A DNA stretch of 64,000 nucleotides from Metasolibacillus sp. GTDB taxonomy: Bacteria > Bacillota > Bacilli > Bacillales_A > Planococcaceae. The stretch spans positions 97,612 to 161,611 of the forward strand of contig NZ_JAMBIZ010000006.1 of assembly GCF_025291715.1 (NCBI RefSeq), written 5' to 3'. The position numbers were made by a program, and so were the translations under genes. How positions within the stretch are numbered: position 1 is the first letter of the stretch; every line of letters begins with the position of its first letter. The notes below the pieces were generated by a model that was not told where the DNA came from, searched no databases, and was given only the letters and a program-made list of their open reading frames with translations. Positions 44,284-54,372 of the stretch are shown piece after piece.

Positions 44284-45861
44284 ATGATTAAATTGGTTAT
44301 CAACTTATTTCAAGGAAAGTGGAAACTTACATTTATCAGTTTTCTCATGTTAATCGTACTTTCTTTAGATGGGATTGTTCTTCCATATTTTTTAGGTAAA
44401 TTTACAGATGTGATGACCAATCAAGAATATAGCCAAATACCCTTATTACTGTTTATATGGTTTATATTATGGCTGCTAATTATAGCAGCCCAATTATCGA
44501 ATGCCTATTTCTTTGGTAAAGTGAGAAGCAAGATAAATATTGATCTAAAAGATAAAATGTTTAAAAAGTCATATGATGCTGGCAATAGCAAAGTTCCAGC
44601 TAGCCAGTACATATCGACTATTACTTCGGATATAAAGCAGATTGAACAAGATTTTATCAATAACACAATGAATTTTGTCTATAGTATATTACAAGGTGGT
44701 ATTACGTTAGTATTTTTATTGTTTATCAACTGGAAAGTTGGCATTATCTTTGTGTTACTTGGAACCCTGCCTACCTTTATTCCTAAGCTGACATCACGTT
44801 GGCTTCAAAAAGGAACAGAGAATTGGCAGGAAGCAAATCAACAGTATATAGGGCAACTTGAAGATGGCTTGAATGCAAGGAATTTAGTGAAACGTTATGG
44901 TGCTCAAAATTTCATATTTAAACAATTGCTAGCGGGAGTAACAACAGAACAAAATAAATACTTTTCTATGAACTTTAAAAGGTCCACATCTGCATTCTAT
45001 GTTGGTGCACTCTATGTCGTCTCGGCAATGGGGTCATTATCATATGGTGCATGGTCCGTTATCAATGGGGAAATATCTGCTGGTATGCTCATCACCATTT
45101 ATATGGCTGCTGATCGAGTAGTAACACCACTTATTTCCTTGGCGAATATTTATAATGCGATGACAGCTTCGGAACCTTTACTTAGAAAAGTGCTAAATGA
45201 AGAACCAAGTCATACACAACCAACAGAGCCAGTGTTTACTACAAACAATGATTATTTAATATCTTTAGAAAATGTGAATATTGGATTTAAAGAGAACAAG
45301 CCAATTTTAGAAAGTATTAATCTTCAAGTCGAACAAGGTGATCGTATTTTAATAGAAGGGGCTTCGGGATCTGGTAAATCAACATTGTTAAAAACGATGA
45401 TGAATGAGCAGGATGTATTGTCAGGGGAAATTCAATATAGTAGCAACTTACAAGGAAATTTAACAGAAGCATTTGCAGTTGTTGAGCAACAGCCGTTTGT
45501 TTTCCGTAATACATTAAAATACAATTTAATAATTGGCCAAGAAATAGCTGATGAAAAATTGTATGAGGTTTTGCACAAAGTAGGTTTGAATCGCCTAGCG
45601 AATGAAGAAGGCTTACAAATCCAACTAGGTAGTGATGCTCACCAGCTATCTGGCGGGGAGTTGAAGCGATTAGAGGTAGCACGTGCAATGCTATCTAATA
45701 AGGAGATTCTTGTTGTAGATGAGGCACTTTCAGGGTTAGACGGGGAGAGTGCGGACCGTTTGAATCAGCTAATTACAAGCTATCCTGGAACTATTATCAA
45801 TATTGAACATAGAATAGATGAAGAAATACGAGAGAGATTTAACAAAAAATTGAAGCTTTAG
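44284..45861 (+). CDS. ABC exporter of the lanthipeptide (LanT-type, no peptidase domain)
   Basis: 525-residue half-transporter: about six membrane helices (to residue ~300), then an ATPase with Walker A EGASGSGKST (Lys365), signature QLSGGELKRLEVARAML and Walker B ILVVDEALSGLDG. It lacks the N-terminal C39 peptidase of bacteriocin exporters, so it cannot remove a leader itself. ATG preceded by GAGGAGGAAAG; 45 bases after the synthetase stop, same operon. The ATPase domain ends soon after the H-loop (NIEHRID), slightly short. It may also confer self-protection. Confidence 0.9.
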   Translation: MIKLVINLFQGKWKLTFISFLMLIVLSLDGIVLPYFLGKFTDVMTNQEYSQIPLLLFIWFILWLLIIAAQLSNAYFFGKVRSKINIDLKDKMFKKSYDAGNSKVPASQYISTITSDIKQIEQDFINNTMNFVYSILQGGITLVFLLFINWKVGIIFVLLGTLPTFIPKLTSRWLQKGTENWQEANQQYIGQLEDGLNARNLVKRYGAQNFIFKQLLAGVTTEQNKYFSMNFKRSTSAFYVGALYVVSAMGSLSYGAWSVINGEISAGMLITIYMAADRVVTPLISLANIYNAMTASEPLLRKVLNEEPSHTQPTEPVFTTNNDYLISLENVNIGFKENKPILESINLQVEQGDRILIEGASGSGKSTLLKTMMNEQDVLSGEIQYSSNLQGNLTEAFAVVEQQPFVFRNTLKYNLIIGQEIADEKLYEVLHKVGLNRLANEEGLQIQLGSDAHQLSGGELKRLEVARAMLSNKEILVVDEALSGLDGESADRLNQLITSYPGTIINIEHRIDEEIRERFNKKLKL

Positions 45862-45878
45862 AGAATGGATTTAAAAGT

Positions 45879-45923
45879 AACTAGCGCCTACCACTTAGAT
45901 GGTGTGTGCTAGTTGTTTTTTAC
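45879..45923 (+). terminator. Terminator of the lanthipeptide operon
   Basis: AACTAGCGCCTACCA pairs with TGGTGTGTGCTAGTT (two internal mismatches), then GTTTTTTAC, 18 bases after the exporter stop. Confidence 0.82.
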
Positions 45924-46031
45924 TTACTAGAGCATTTTGTAATAATTATTAGGTTTCCTTCCTCGTAGTCCCTATTTATGTAATAATATTAGTTATATAT
46001 TATTGGAATAGAGATATAGGAGATGGTGAAA

Positions 46032-47792
46032 ATGACACGTTTTTTAAAATCTATACAAGGTAAGTTGCTTGTCTTCTCATTTTTAATTTTTTTTATACCA
46101 AGTCTTATTATTAGTGTTATCAGTTATATGACGGCAAAGCAAGGAATGGACGAGCTAGGAGAAACGGTTATTAAAAATAGCGTAGAAACGGCTTTGCAAT
46201 TAATTGAATCGACCAATTACGAAGTGGAACAAGGGGTATTAACGCTTGAGGAAGCGAAGGAACGTGTGAAAACACAGCTGATTGGTGCAATGGATGCAGA
46301 AGGAAAGCGTTTACTTACATATCCAGCAAACCTAGGGGAAAACGGCTACATTTATATTTTAGGCCATGACGGAACATTGCTGGGGCACCCTACACGCGAA
46401 GGGGAAAGCTTATGGGAAAGTAAGGATAGCTCAGGAAATTATTTTATTAGGGAAGTAAAAGATAAAGCATTAGCAGGTGGGGGATTTACCCATTATGATT
46501 TTGAGCTGCCAGGACAAACGGTTGTCGCACCAAAATTGATTTATTCAAAGTTAGACCCGCATTGGGATTGGATTGTAGCCTCAGGCACATATATGCAAGA
46601 TTTCAATGAACCGGTTAACGACTTAGTTAAAGTTATTATAGTAACTCTTATTATTTCAGCTATAGCAGGTGGTATTGTAGCAGTGATCTTCTCTCGCTAT
46701 TTAGCCATTCCATTAGTACGCTTGTCGAGACGAGTGAGTCAAGTAGCAGAAGGAAACTTGATGGTAACGATTGACCAGCTTAATCGACAAGATGAAGTTG
46801 GGACTTTGAACGAGGGCTTTAATAATATGGTTATTCAATTAAAGGAGCTTATTTCAAATGTGGAGCATTCAATCTCCGAAATTCAAACGACCTCTAGCAA
46901 TTTATCTGCGGTTGCAGAAGAAACGACGGCATTAGGAGAAACGATTGTTCAGTCAGTAGGAGAGGTTACAACAGGTGCTGCACAACAGGCAATAGACACT
47001 GAGCAAGCAAGTCGTTCGACAACTGAGTTTGCTACTCAAATTGAAGTATTACATGCGAAAAACGAAACGATGCTAACAGCATCTGGTGAGATGCGTAGTT
47101 CCAATGAGCAAGGGGTAGCGAATTTAGAACAACTACAGCAAAGCTCTGAGGAATCAAATGAATTAATGATACAAATGCAAAAAGTATTTCATAATTTAAT
47201 GCAAAAGTTAGATGAAATTGAAGGAATCGTTAGTACAATTAATGAAATTTCTGACCAAACAAATTTATTAGCATTGAATGCCTCAATTGAAGCGGCGAGA
47301 GCCGGGGAGCATGGCAAAGGCTTTGCGGTTGTAGCAGAGGAAGTGCGCAAATTAGCTGATCAAACACAGCAAGCAACAGGAGAAGTAAGAGGTACGCTAC
47401 GTGGAATTGAAGAAGAAACAAGCCGAGTAACGAATGAAATGGAAAAAGCAGCAGTAATTGTCCAAAAGCAACGACAGTCTGTGATGACAACGCAAGGCTC
47501 ATTTGAAGCAATTGAAAAATCAGTCGAGCATATTACAGCGATTATTTATGATATATCGAAGAGCGTCAATCAATTGAATACCTCGAAAAATGAAATGTTG
47601 ATGTCGATGGAGAGCATCACCAATATTAGTGAGAAAAACGCAACTGTAACGAAGGAAGTCACTGCATCGGTGGAAGAGCAGCAACATGCAGTGGAGGTTG
47701 TTACAAATTCAGCAAATGAGTTGACGAATGAAATTACGAGATTACAAGAGGCGATTATCAGTGCCTGGCACACAAACAATTCTGACAATTGA
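46032..47792 (+). CDS. Methyl-accepting chemotaxis protein with sCache domain
   Basis: 586 residues: TM helix near 10-32, a single Cache (sCache_2-type) sensor with [19 protein letters not shown] and [16 protein letters not shown] helix about 200-222, HAMP, and signalling domain with tip [20 protein letters not shown] near 420. Cache sensors bind small carboxylates or amino acids. ATG at 46032 is nine bases after AGGAG; the ATG at 46023 abuts that site. Sensor differs from the chemoreceptor on the other side of the lanthipeptide island. Confidence 0.9.
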   Translation: MTRFLKSIQGKLLVFSFLIFFIPSLIISVISYMTAKQGMDELGETVIKNSVETALQLIESTNYEVEQGVLTLEEAKERVKTQLIGAMDAEGKRLLTYPANLGENGYIYILGHDGTLLGHPTREGESLWESKDSSGNYFIREVKDKALAGGGFTHYDFELPGQTVVAPKLIYSKLDPHWDWIVASGTYMQDFNEPVNDLVKVIIVTLIISAIAGGIVAVIFSRYLAIPLVRLSRRVSQVAEGNLMVTIDQLNRQDEVGTLNEGFNNMVIQLKELISNVEHSISEIQTTSSNLSAVAEETTALGETIVQSVGEVTTGAAQQAIDTEQASRSTTEFATQIEVLHAKNETMLTASGEMRSSNEQGVANLEQLQQSSEESNELMIQMQKVFHNLMQKLDEIEGIVSTINEISDQTNLLALNASIEAARAGEHGKGFAVVAEEVRKLADQTQQATGEVRGTLRGIEEETSRVTNEMEKAAVIVQKQRQSVMTTQGSFEAIEKSVEHITAIIYDISKSVNQLNTSKNEMLMSMESITNISEKNATVTKEVTASVEEQQHAVEVVTNSANELTNEITRLQEAIISAWHTNNSDN

Positions 47793-47939
47793 CGACAATT
47801 CAAGAGATTATTCTTCGGAATAGTTGCAAAATGGCGAATAGTAGTAAATAATTAAAAGCGAATTGAATGTTCTTGATTTAAGAACATAGCTTTAATTAAG
47901 GCGTCATTGATTCAAACACAATTTGAAGGTGGGGACATC

Positions 47940-49640
47940 ATGGGAGTAACATTTAAAGATTACGAGTATAAGCGTCCAAATTTAGACGAAATGAAAATGG
48001 CTGTACGTGCGTTGATTGAGGAGTTCAAAAATGCACAAAGCGTGGAGGAACAAAGCGCAGTTATTGAAAAAATTAATGAACATCGCAATAATTTCTCAAC
48101 GCAAGCGAATTTAGTTTATATTCGCGCATCAATTGATACGAACGATACTTTTTATCAAGCAGAGCGTGATTATTTAGATGAGGCAACACCACAGGCGGAA
48201 GAAATCGTATTTGAATATTATCAAGAGCTTGTGAAATCACCATTCCGTGCACAGCTTGAAGAAAAATGGGGAACACAGCTTTTTGCATTAGCTGAAAATC
48301 AAATTAAAGGCTTTTCACCAGAAGTGATTGGACTAATGCAACAGCAAAATAAGCTAGTTTCAGAATATAGTAAGCTTGTAGCATCTGCACAAATTGAATT
48401 TGATGGTAAAACATTAACCTTGGCACAGTTAGGACCATACGGTGAATCATTGGAACGCAATGTTCGTAAAGAGGCACGTGAGGCAAGTGTTAATTTCTAT
48501 GCACAGAACGGTGAAAAATTCGATGAAATTTACGATAAACTAGTAAAGCTACGTCATGAAATTGCGACAAAGCTAGGCTTTAAAAATTATGTAGAATTAG
48601 GCTATGTGAATATGAATCGCATTGATTACAATGCCGAGATGGTGGAAAAGTTCCGTAACCAAGTGCGCGACTTTATCGTGCCGGTCGCAACAGAGCTTTA
48701 TAAACGTCAAGCGAAGCGTATTGGCGTTGAAGACTTTAAATATTATGATGAGGGCTTGAATTTCTTAACAGGTAATGCAAAGCCACAAGGTACTCCTGAA
48801 TGGATTATTGAAAATGGTAAGAAAATGTATGAGGAGCTGTCAAAGGAAACAGGCGAGTTCTTCAACTTTATGATTGACCATGAGCTAATGGATTTAGTAG
48901 CGAAAACTGGAAAAGAAAGTGGCGGCTATTGTACGTTTATCGATGACTACAATTCACCATTTATTTTCTCGAACTTCAATGGTACATCAGGCGATATCGA
49001 TGTATTAACACATGAGGCTGGTCATGCATTCCAAGTATACTCTAGCCGCAATATCGGTATTCCAGAGTATCTATGGCCAACATATGAATCAGCAGAAATT
49101 CATTCAATGAGTATGGAATTCTTTACATGGCCATGGATGGAGCTATTCTTTAAAGAGCAAACAGATAAATATAAGTTCTCTCATTTAAGCAGCTCATTAT
49201 TATTTTTACCATATGGTGTTGCAGTAGATGAATTCCAGCATGTCGTTTATGAAAACCCAGAGATGACACCTGCTGAGCGTAAAGCTGCTTGGAAGGAAAT
49301 CGAAGCGAAATACTTACCACATCGTGATTTTGACGGCAATGCCTATTTAGAGGCTGGTGGCTTCTGGCAACGTCAAGGGCATATTTATGCAAGCCCATTC
49401 TATTATATCGATTACACATTAGCGCAAATTTGTGCATTCCAATTCTGGAAACGTTCACGTGAGGACTTTGCCAGTGCGTGGAAGGATTATGTACATTTAT
49501 GTGGCTTAGGTGGCTCGCAATCATTTACAAATTTAGTACGTGAAGCAGGCTTAATCTCGCCATTTGAAAGTGGCTGTGTGGAATCGGTAATCGGCACAAT
49601 TCAAGACTACTTAAACTCAATTGACGATACACAATTATAA
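47940..49640 (+). CDS. M3 family oligoendopeptidase
   Basis: Cytosolic zinc oligopeptidase, 566 residues, with HEAGHAFQ near 357 and the downstream glutamate helix YESAEIHSMSMEFFTWP. Related to PepF/oligoendopeptidase F and the YjbG group. The ATG at 47940 follows GGTGGGG; the TTG at 47907 is less likely. It could take part in general peptide turnover; nothing ties it to the lanthipeptide besides being 2 kb away behind another gene. Confidence 0.92.
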   Translation: MGVTFKDYEYKRPNLDEMKMAVRALIEEFKNAQSVEEQSAVIEKINEHRNNFSTQANLVYIRASIDTNDTFYQAERDYLDEATPQAEEIVFEYYQELVKSPFRAQLEEKWGTQLFALAENQIKGFSPEVIGLMQQQNKLVSEYSKLVASAQIEFDGKTLTLAQLGPYGESLERNVRKEAREASVNFYAQNGEKFDEIYDKLVKLRHEIATKLGFKNYVELGYVNMNRIDYNAEMVEKFRNQVRDFIVPVATELYKRQAKRIGVEDFKYYDEGLNFLTGNAKPQGTPEWIIENGKKMYEELSKETGEFFNFMIDHELMDLVAKTGKESGGYCTFIDDYNSPFIFSNFNGTSGDIDVLTHEAGHAFQVYSSRNIGIPEYLWPTYESAEIHSMSMEFFTWPWMELFFKEQTDKYKFSHLSSSLLFLPYGVAVDEFQHVVYENPEMTPAERKAAWKEIEAKYLPHRDFDGNAYLEAGGFWQRQGHIYASPFYYIDYTLAQICAFQFWKRSREDFASAWKDYVHLCGLGGSQSFTNLVREAGLISPFESGCVESVIGTIQDYLNSIDDTQL

Positions 49641-49642
49641 TC

Positions 49643-49688
49643 AAAAGGATTGCTAGGGCATAATCTTATGCATTAGCAATCCTTTTTC
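49643..49688 (+). terminator. Terminator of the M3 peptidase gene
   Basis: AAAAGGATTGCTA pairs with TAGCAATCCTTTT, with an inner GCATAA/TTATGC stem, then TTCG. Confidence 0.9.
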
Positions 49689-49761
49689 GCCTTCAAAGAT
49701 TGTATTTTTTAAGCCTATATGCGATTATTGCTAGTAGATAGATGATGATCGAGGTGGAAAT

Positions 49762-50841
49762 ATGATAAAGAAATTATGGTTTCAAGTAGCGATTGGCATG
49801 CTATTATCGCTATTGATTGTGAAGTACTTCATGGAAATTCGCACCATCTTTAAGCCGTTTGTCATTATTTTGAAAACGGTATTCATCCCATTATTATTAG
49901 GTGGGGTACTTTACTATGTTACGGAGCCGATACAGCGTTTCTTGGAAAAGCGTAAAGTCCCAAGGTGGGGAAGTATCATTATTATTATTGTCCTGCTAGC
50001 AAGTGCACTTACAGGCTTTTTATTCTCAATAGGTAATCCAATTGCGAAAGAGGTTAATAAATTAGTCGATAATGCTCCTTACATTGGTGAGAAAATGCAG
50101 GAAGCAACAGAGTTCATAAAGGATCATCAAGACCATTTGCCACCGCAAGTGGATAAGTTTATTGATTCTGTTTCAAACTCTGTCCAAGAAATAGCCGTAA
50201 CAGGTAGCAAAATGATTGTAACCTTTGTTAGTGGTGCAGTATCTGCCACATTTACATTAATTTTAGTGCCATTCTTCTTTATCTTTATGTTGAAGGATCA
50301 CGAAAAATTTGCTCCACGCATTTATGGCTTATTTACAGGGGAGCGTCGCGCATGGATTAAGAAAACATTAAAGGATATCGATGATGCACTAAGTAGCTAT
50401 GTACAGGGACAAGTATTGATTAGCTTTTTACTTGCGTTGATGATGTTTATCGGTTATTTAATTTTACGATTAGATTACGCATTATTATTAGCGATTCTCG
50501 CCTTCTTTATGAACATGATTCCGTTCATTGGTCCATGGGTTTCACTTGTGCCAGCGCTGGTTATCGCACTTATTCAAAAGCCGATTTTAGTCGTTGGGGT
50601 GTTAGCCGTTACACTTATCGCACAGCAAATCGAGAGCAATTTAATTACACCGAATGTCATGGGGAAATCGCTGGATATTCACCCATTAACGGTTATTACA
50701 ATTGTTTTGGCTGCAGGAAATATTGCAGGATTTATCGGAATTTTAATTGCAATTCCAACATATGCGGTCATTAAAGCGATTGTCAAAAATATTTACGAAG
50801 AGCGCAAAAAAATTAAAGAAGCAGCGACGAAAACATTATAA
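49762..50841 (+). CDS. AI-2E family transporter
   Basis: 359 residues, about eight membrane helices, with the family block FFMNMIPFIGPWVSLVPAL and QQIESNLITPNVMGKSLDIHP (two pieces of the second half). Members export AI-2 or act as Na+/H+ antiporters; the real substrate is unknown. RBS CGAGGTGG. Twelve bases before the next gene, start of a small operon. Confidence 0.88.
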   Translation: MIKKLWFQVAIGMLLSLLIVKYFMEIRTIFKPFVIILKTVFIPLLLGGVLYYVTEPIQRFLEKRKVPRWGSIIIIIVLLASALTGFLFSIGNPIAKEVNKLVDNAPYIGEKMQEATEFIKDHQDHLPPQVDKFIDSVSNSVQEIAVTGSKMIVTFVSGAVSATFTLILVPFFFIFMLKDHEKFAPRIYGLFTGERRAWIKKTLKDIDDALSSYVQGQVLISFLLALMMFIGYLILRLDYALLLAILAFFMNMIPFIGPWVSLVPALVIALIQKPILVVGVLAVTLIAQQIESNLITPNVMGKSLDIHPLTVITIVLAAGNIAGFIGILIAIPTYAVIKAIVKNIYEERKKIKEAATKTL

Positions 50842-50852
50842 AGGAGCATTTT

Positions 50853-51314
50853 ATGCTAACATTTGAACAAAAACAGGCGATTATTGAAACATTCCCCGAA
50901 TTAACGAAAAAGGAAGTTTCATTAAAACGCTTAAATTATCACTACGAAAATAGTCTATATGAAAAAACGATTGTTGTGGAAAAATTACATCCTAATGGCA
51001 ATGGCTTCGTCTTCGTTGGCGATTTATTGCAATATGAGGCAGAGGCAAATGACAAAGGTCTCGTCAATATTCGCGATTATGATGAATCAGCATTGCGTGC
51101 CATTATTGCAGCAGCTATTAGCTATTTATCCGAAGATGTGGAGGAAGAGCCAATTATAGAAATTTGGCGCTCACGTGAAGGGGCTATGCTAGAGCTAATT
51201 TATGAAAATCGCTCGTGGGCAATTTACCATCAAGATAATTTAGAGGAAGCCTTTGGCACGCGAGAGGCAGCTATAGAATATTTACGAGAAGAAGGATTTA
51301 GACCTTCGAAATAA
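50853..51314 (+). CDS. Hypothetical cytosolic protein (153 aa)
   Basis: 153 residues, acidic, no signal or membrane helix. Begins MLTFEQKQAIIETFPELTKK; C-terminal half has IIEIWRSREGAMLELIYEN and FGTREAAIEYLREEGFRP. I do not recognise the family. AAGGAGC precedes the ATG. Lies between the AI-2E transporter and a small membrane protein, apparently in one operon. Confidence 0.7.
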   Translation: MLTFEQKQAIIETFPELTKKEVSLKRLNYHYENSLYEKTIVVEKLHPNGNGFVFVGDLLQYEAEANDKGLVNIRDYDESALRAIIAAAISYLSEDVEEEPIIEIWRSREGAMLELIYENRSWAIYHQDNLEEAFGTREAAIEYLREEGFRPSK

Positions 51315-51327
51315 GGAGAGACCAGAA

Positions 51328-51522
51328 ATGGATGGAAAGAAATTTGCATTAACCATCGTTAGCATTGTTGTTGGTGTATCGCTATTAATCGTTATCGCGA
51401 TGTTATTATTTTTTAAATATTATGAGCCAAAAACGCCAGAGGGCGAGACAGTAGAGCTACATGAATCAAGTTTATTGACACCTGAGCAAGCACCGACTAT
51501 AATTGTCTTGAATTCGAGATAA
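51328..51522 (+). CDS. Small membrane protein (64 aa)
   Basis: 64 residues: one hydrophobic helix (about 6-31, LTIVSIVVGVSLLIVIAMLLFF split by a Gly) and a short acidic tail. AAGGAGAG 13 bases before ATG, a little far. Unknown function; sits 13 bases after the hypothetical gene. Confidence 0.6.
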   Translation: MDGKKFALTIVSIVVGVSLLIVIAMLLFFKYYEPKTPEGETVELHESSLLTPEQAPTIIVLNSR

Positions 51523-51538
51523 TGAGAGGGTGGAGAAC

Positions 51539-52141
51539 ATGCAGCATATTTTTGAACATGGCACAAATGGGCGTACACTATTATTGCTACATAGTACAGG
51601 TGGCACAGAGCGAGATTTAATTGGATTAGCGAAGGAAATTGATGCCGATGCGAATATTTTAAGCGTTCGTGGCAATGTGTTAGAAAACGGTATGCCACGC
51701 TTTTTCCGTCGAGTTGCAGAGGGCGTATTTGATATGGAGGATTTACTTTTCCGTACAAAGGAATTAGATGATTTTGTGCAGCAAGCAGCAGTGGATTATC
51801 AGTTTGACCGTAACCAAGTCATTGCAATTGGCTATTCTAACGGAGCGAATATTGCTGGTAGCCTATTGTTCCATCATGAAAATGCATTACGTGCCGCAAT
51901 TTTACATCACCCAATGGTACCGAATCGCGATGCCAAAATTCCCAATTTGGCAAATGTAGACGTATGGATTGGTGCTGGAACGAATGACTTCATGTGTCCA
52001 CCGCAAGAATCAGAGCAGCTAGAGCAAATGCTACAGGCGCATGGTGCAAAGGTAGAAACTGCATGGTTCAACCAAGGTCACCAATTAACGATGCCAGAAG
52101 TACAAGCTGCAAAAGCTTGGTACACAGGGATTTTTAAATAA
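51539..52141 (+). CDS. mhqD: MhqD-like alpha/beta hydrolase
   Basis: 200-residue carboxylesterase/phospholipase-type hydrolase. Catalytic Ser in GYSNGANI near 107, Asp in IGAGTNDFM and His in NQGHQLTM. Closely resembles B. subtilis MhqD (GNVLENGMPRFFRR block), made under quinone and thiol-electrophile stress through MhqR. ATG at 51539 is preceded by GAGGGTGGAG; a GTG at 51530 overlaps it. Last gene of the operon, terminator follows. No MhqR gene nearby. Confidence 0.85.
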   Translation: MQHIFEHGTNGRTLLLLHSTGGTERDLIGLAKEIDADANILSVRGNVLENGMPRFFRRVAEGVFDMEDLLFRTKELDDFVQQAAVDYQFDRNQVIAIGYSNGANIAGSLLFHHENALRAAILHHPMVPNRDAKIPNLANVDVWIGAGTNDFMCPPQESEQLEQMLQAHGAKVETAWFNQGHQLTMPEVQAAKAWYTGIFK

Positions 52142-52144
52142 AGG

Positions 52145-52182
52145 AAAGCGCATGAATTCAAATTGATTTCATGCGCTTTTTC
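52145..52182. terminator. Bidirectional terminator between mhqD and the MMPL gene
   Basis: AAAGCGCATGAA pairs with TTCATGCGCTTT, loop of 11, followed by TTCTTG on one side and preceded by A-rich sequence on the other. Confidence 0.85.
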
Positions 52183-52197
52183 TTGTGAGCAAATCAC

Positions 52198-54294
52198 TTA
52201 TCTTTTTTTCATAAATGGCAACCACCAATTCCAGTCGCCGAACAGCTTCATTAAACTTGGCACAAGCATTAAGCGAATAACCGTTGCATCAATTGCAATC
52301 GCAATTGCAATGCCAACCCCAATTTGTTTAACAGGCATTACATCTGTAAAAGCAAATGCCCCAGTAATAACGATCATAATTAAGGCAGCAGACGTAATAA
52401 TTTTACTTGTTGAAACAAGTCCATCGACTGTAGCCTTCGTATTATCCGCGCCTTTTAAATATTCCTCTTGAATGCGGGAAATTAAAAACACTTCATAGTC
52501 CATGCTAAGTCCAAATACTAAGCAAAAGACGATAACAGGCATAATCAAGACAACGGTTCCTGCTTCAATACCAAAATGCCCATATTGGAATATATAGACG
52601 ATAAGCCCGAATGTTGAAGCAAGCCCAATAATATTCATAATAATCGCCTTCACAGGAATTAAAATGGAGCGGAAGGCAATCATTAAAATAATAAATGTCG
52701 TAATCATAATAATCATTAAAGCAAGTCCAATTTTATTGGCAATTTCATCGAAAATTTCTTGGTTAAATTTCGGTGCACCTGCTAATGTAAAGGAGACATC
52801 TAAATCTTTATCTTTCCATTCACGTACAAAATCTTGAGCTTCAGTCGATGAGCCGCTTGTATTTAAATGAACAGCCATATACATTTTATCTTCCTGAATA
52901 AAATGCGATTGCACTGCTTGTAACTGCGGGTCAATGCTAGCAGCTTGCCATATCTCAACAGAATCAATTTGCGCTGTCGTAAAGAGTGAATCAATCTTTT
53001 TCACGAGTGCTTCTTGCTCAAGCGCTTGTTGAATATCGAGCATTTTTGTTAAGCCATCCTCATCATCCCAGCCCTTAGAGCGTTCTGCCAACAAATAAAC
53101 AACCGCATCTGCACCGAAATCAAAAGCTTTTTCCATTTTATCAAATGTTGCTCGTGATTCATAAGAGGTAGGCAACGATTCCTTTGATGGAATAGTTAAA
53201 TCCATATCTTTCACTGGAATCATCGCAGCCCCTAGTAAAATCAATGCTACTACAATAATCATCAATGGTCTGCGCATAACAAAGGCAGCAAATGCTTGCC
53301 ATTTCGTCGCTTTTTGTGACACGCGTAATATGCGCCATTTATTTAAGCGATCGCCTAGCAGCATAATTGTCGCTGGCAGCAATGTTAACCCTGAAATAAT
53401 TGCTAAAAAGACAACGATTGAGCCACCTAATGCGATGTTTTGGAAGATCTCTACTTTAATTACGACCATCGCTCCAAGCCCAATCATGACACATAACGCT
53501 GAGAAAATGATGGAGCGACCAGCTGTTTGAATCGCAATTTGCACAGCCTGCTCAATACTTTTTGTTTGACGCTCCTCGCGATAACGATTAATAAATAGCA
53601 AGGCAAAATCAATGCTCAAAGCGAGCCCGAGCATCGGTACAATATTTAAAATGAAAATGGATAAATCGAAGGTGCCGCTAAATAAAGTTAATACGCCAAA
53701 TGATACGATAACTGTTGCTGCGCCAACGATAACTGGCAAGAGCGATGCAACAACTGTACCAAATGCTAGTAAAAGGACGATTAATGCAATAGGTAAGCCA
53801 ATTGCCTCAGCCTGCATTAAGTCTTTCTGGCTTGCCACATTAATATCCTTTGAAATGGCTGGCTCACCTGTAATAGAAATATCATTGTCATAAGATAAAA
53901 TTTCGCGAATCTCATCGACTATAGGGAAATAGTCGGTTACACTATTGCCAAAATGCAGCATGGCATAAGAGAAATTGCCATTTTGCAGCTGCTTCATACC
54001 GATAGGAGAGATACTTTCCTGAATAGCCTCAACTTGCTCAAGTTTGTTGAGTGCTATTGTAATTTCATCATCTGTTTTATTTTCAAATAGAACAAAGATT
54101 GTTTTCGCTGGTAAATCAAATGTTTCACTTAATTCCTGCATCGTCTTGCTATGGTCATCTTTTACAAAAAAGCCATCACCTTGTAGCTTGCTTGGTAATT
54201 GTAGTGCGAAATAGCCCATAATAAGAAAAAAGATAATCCAAATGCTTACAATTGCTTTAGCATGTTTTGTAACGAAGATAGAAAATTTCTGCAT
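52198..54294 (-). CDS. MMPL-family (RND superfamily) transporter
   Basis: 698 residues, about 12 membrane helices in two halves, each followed by an extracytoplasmic loop domain. Motifs include LALSIDFALLFINRYREER and FGLSMDYEVFLISRIQEEY, the charged pair sites of the proton relay. Similar to B. subtilis YdfJ. Substrates may be lipids or drugs. RBS AAAGGGG, ATG at 54294. Its upstream region carries a 21-bp repeat array. Confidence 0.9.
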   Translation of the reverse strand: MQKFSIFVTKHAKAIVSIWIIFFLIMGYFALQLPSKLQGDGFFVKDDHSKTMQELSETFDLPAKTIFVLFENKTDDEITIALNKLEQVEAIQESISPIGMKQLQNGNFSYAMLHFGNSVTDYFPIVDEIREILSYDNDISITGEPAISKDINVASQKDLMQAEAIGLPIALIVLLLAFGTVVASLLPVIVGAATVIVSFGVLTLFSGTFDLSIFILNIVPMLGLALSIDFALLFINRYREERQTKSIEQAVQIAIQTAGRSIIFSALCVMIGLGAMVVIKVEIFQNIALGGSIVVFLAIISGLTLLPATIMLLGDRLNKWRILRVSQKATKWQAFAAFVMRRPLMIIVVALILLGAAMIPVKDMDLTIPSKESLPTSYESRATFDKMEKAFDFGADAVVYLLAERSKGWDDEDGLTKMLDIQQALEQEALVKKIDSLFTTAQIDSVEIWQAASIDPQLQAVQSHFIQEDKMYMAVHLNTSGSSTEAQDFVREWKDKDLDVSFTLAGAPKFNQEIFDEIANKIGLALMIIMITTFIILMIAFRSILIPVKAIIMNIIGLASTFGLIVYIFQYGHFGIEAGTVVLIMPVIVFCLVFGLSMDYEVFLISRIQEEYLKGADNTKATVDGLVSTSKIITSAALIMIVITGAFAFTDVMPVKQIGVGIAIAIAIDATVIRLMLVPSLMKLFGDWNWWLPFMKKR

Positions 54295-54372
54295 GTTTGA
54301 AGCCCCTTTCCTTAGTAAAGAGTTTACAAGGTTTCCATGTATAAAGAAAGAGATACTGAGGTAATTAAGTGG

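Noticed and set aside
47940..49640. M3 peptidase as lanthipeptide leader peptidase
   Set aside because: It is beyond the operon terminator and a chemoreceptor gene, and belongs to a general cytosolic oligopeptidase group.
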